Shown here in pieces: positions 20,832 through 22,452 of a stretch of DNA of 22,452 bases. Every line of letters starts with the position of its first letter. The first letter of the stretch is position 1. The position numbers and the translations under genes were made by a program. This stretch comes from Thermoplasmata archaeon (GTDB lineage Archaea; Thermoplasmatota; Thermoplasmata; Thermoplasmatales; Thermoplasmataceae). The stretch lies in the NCBI GenBank assembly GCA_021797385.1, contig JAJZZW010000009.1, positions 1 through 22,452 of the forward strand, written 5' to 3'. Below the pieces are notes generated by a model. The model was not told the origin of the DNA and made no database searches. It saw only the letters and a program-made list of their open reading frames with translations.

Positions 20832-22452
20832 GATGAGAGTTATTGCCGCATCCTACAGGCAGAGCGATGTGACTGTGGAACTGTTCGGCCGTACCGAGGA
20901 CAGCAAGTCTATAACTGCACTGTATTACGGGTTCAAACCATATTTTGATTATGTTGAACCAGACCAATCTTGCATAAAATCCATTGAATCAAATCCAGAA
21001 TTCATCAGAATGGAGGATAAACAATTATTCCTGGATGGAAAATATGTTAATGTAAAGCGCATATTCATAAAATCTCCATGGAAGGTTCCTGAACTGAGGA
21101 AAATTTGCCCATGTCAGGCACTTGCTGCTGATATACCATTCCACCACCGGTTCATATATGATTTTGATCTCGGCTCCACAGTGGAAATTGAGGGGGAATC
21201 TGAAGAATCAGAAAAGAACAATTATACAACAGACCTTGTTATTAAAATAAATGAAGTGAAAAAGACAGATGACTTCAATCCTCAGCTTAAAATATTTTCC
21301 TTTGATATAGAGAATTCCATCTCAACAAGGCAAATTTTTGTGATTGGATATTCTATATATTTCAGAGGGAATATAACCGAGGGCTCACTCACGGGAAAGG
21401 AATCTGAAATACTTGAAAATTTCAATAAACTGGTGCAGCAGGAGGACCCTGATTTAATTACAGGGTACAACATAGATGGATATGATATGCCACTCCTGGA
21501 GGAGAGAATGAGGTTCAACAGAATCCAGTTCAGGATAGGAAGGGATTTTATTCCTCCAAGAAGGATAATGGACCAGTACTGGAGGCTTCATGGAAGGGTA
21601 ATTGATGACACATGGTGGGAGGTGAGAAAGGTTCTGCATCCCAAGCATGAGACGCTCAATTATGTTTCTCATTTGCTACTCAATGAGGGGAAGGAAAACG
21701 TAAACCGGCTTGATATAGAAAATGAGTGGGCAAAAAGACCTGACGATGTTATAAAATACTGTATCAAGGATGCCAGGCTTGCTTTACTGATATACCGGCA
21801 AATACGGATACTGGACAGAAATTTATATCTTTCAACCGTTTCCATGCTTCCACTGGATGATGTAACCAATGGCGGAACAAGCACTTATGTAGATTCCCTC
21901 CTGATAAGAAGGGCTGATCGGGAAAACATAGGGGTACCCATGAGCTCATCCAAATTCTCTAATGATACATATGCCGGTGGTTATGTGCATACCATGGACC
22001 CCGGGCTTTTTGATATGATAGTCGTACTTGACTTCAAAAGTATGTACCCATCAATGATTATTAAATATAATATATGTTTCACAACCCTGAGTAGTGAAGG
22101 AACCATTGTGGCCCCCAACGGTGCCAAGTTCCTTTCAGCGGATGTCAAGAAAGGATTGATACCTGATTTGCTCGAACAGCTCATGAAAAAACGTGACGAG
22201 GTCAAGAAACAGATGAAGACCGATAAGGCCAATTATGAGTACCTGGATGGGCTGCAGGCTGCTATAAAAGTGTTGATGAACACATTTTATGGAGTTCTTG
22301 GCACTTCCTTTTACCGGTTCACTAACAGGGAAATAAGCAGTGCAATCACGGCCTTTGCAAGAAATACAATAACGTCTATAATTGATGATCTGGAAAAAAC
22401 CGGTAATAAAGTCATATACGGGGATACAGATTCCATTTTCATAGAATCCGGA
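20821..22452 (+). CDS. polB: family B DNA polymerase, partial (3' end beyond the window)
   Basis: A replicative or repair DNA polymerase with proofreading. The first 544 codons are present and the frame is still open at the window edge. The proofreading exonuclease motifs are intact: Asp162-Ile-Glu164 (FSFDIEN), Asn217-x4-Asp222 (NIDGYD) and Tyr313-x3-Asp317 (YCIKD). Polymerase motif A is DFKSMYPS (Asp404), motif B is KVLMNTFYG (Lys483, Tyr490) and motif C is YGDTDS (533-538). An N-terminal segment PWKVPELR (Pro86, Val89, Arg93) aligns with the archaeal uracil-recognition pocket. ATG 20821 fits the TATA spacing; an in-frame ATG at 20833 is an alternative. About 250-300 codons are probably missing. 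Confidence 0.95.
   Translation, partial: MKIKMRVIAASYRQSDVTVELFGRTEDSKSITALYYGFKPYFDYVEPDQSCIKSIESNPEFIRMEDKQLFLDGKYVNVKRIFIKSPWKVPELRKICPCQALAADIPFHHRFIYDFDLGSTVEIEGESEESEKNNYTTDLVIKINEVKKTDDFNPQLKIFSFDIENSISTRQIFVIGYSIYFRGNITEGSLTGKESEILENFNKLVQQEDPDLITGYNIDGYDMPLLEERMRFNRIQFRIGRDFIPPRRIMDQYWRLHGRVIDDTWWEVRKVLHPKHETLNYVSHLLLNEGKENVNRLDIENEWAKRPDDVIKYCIKDARLALLIYRQIRILDRNLYLSTVSMLPLDDVTNGGTSTYVDSLLIRRADRENIGVPMSSSKFSNDTYAGGYVHTMDPGLFDMIVVLDFKSMYPSMIIKYNICFTTLSSEGTIVAPNGAKFLSADVKKGLIPDLLEQLMKKRDEVKKQMKTDKANYEYLDGLQAAIKVLMNTFYGVLGTSFYRFTNREISSAITAFARNTITSIIDDLEKTGNKVIYGDTDSIFIESG

Noticed and set aside
1..22452. Search for tRNA genes, rRNA, CRISPR arrays, insertion sequences and phage genes
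   Set aside because: No GGTTCRAATCC-type T-arm, spaced direct repeats, transposase or terminal inverted repeats were seen by eye; nothing to report.

Overview
The window looks like ordinary housekeeping chromosome from a low-GC archaeon of the order Thermoplasmatales, most like a Ferroplasma-type organism (inference; the genus is not proven). Archaeal informational genes are unmistakable: Rpo7, Spt4, ribosomal S24e and S27ae, replication protein A, a family B DNA polymerase, the GTP-dependent dephospho-CoA kinase, NadM and archaeal-type PEP carboxylase. Thermoplasmatales is suggested by AT-rich leaderless promoters, a hemE-hemH pair in an archaeon, and the protein sequences. I see no tRNA, rRNA, CRISPR array, insertion sequence or prophage.

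Layout. 1-1900: a DUF1805 protein, a probable ribbon-helix-helix protein, an unknown protein on the minus strand, and a rubrerythrin-like protein with an apparently damaged metal site. 1942-3969 (minus): a NUDIX hydrolase and PEP carboxylase. 4217-6941 (plus): the two-subunit glycine decarboxylase gcvPA-gcvPB. 6965-8902: replication protein A and its partner OB-fold protein. 8967-10389: an unknown 202-residue protein, a short NfeD-like membrane protein and a DUF2175 zinc protein. 10394-12116 (minus): the archaeal operon rpo7-spt4-dephospho-CoA kinase-rps24e-rps27ae. The rps27ae gene (51 codons) is very short. 12196-15448 (plus): asnS-hemE and then hemH. 15575-16474: a SelB-like protein whose GTPase domain has lost its nucleotide motifs. 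16464-18217 (minus): scpB-purD. 18322-22452 (plus): an NCS1 nucleobase permease overlapping a dCTP deaminase/dUTPase-family gene, nadM, a possible 58-codon gene, and the first 544 codons of DNA polymerase B, cut by the window end.

Two start-site styles recur. First genes of transcripts have a TATA-like box centred about 23-29 bases before the start codon and no room for a leader (leaderless). Most internal operon genes have a Shine-Dalgarno sequence such as GGTGA or GAGG. This contrast decides several starts: gcvPB at 5508, the RPA partner at 8024 and hemH at 14573.

I do not see a multi-gene undescribed system. The most interesting items are single proteins: the SelB-like pseudo-GTPase, the Dcd-family enzyme with Thr where the deaminase glutamate should be, the degenerate rubrerythrin, and the small ORF wedged between nadM and polB.
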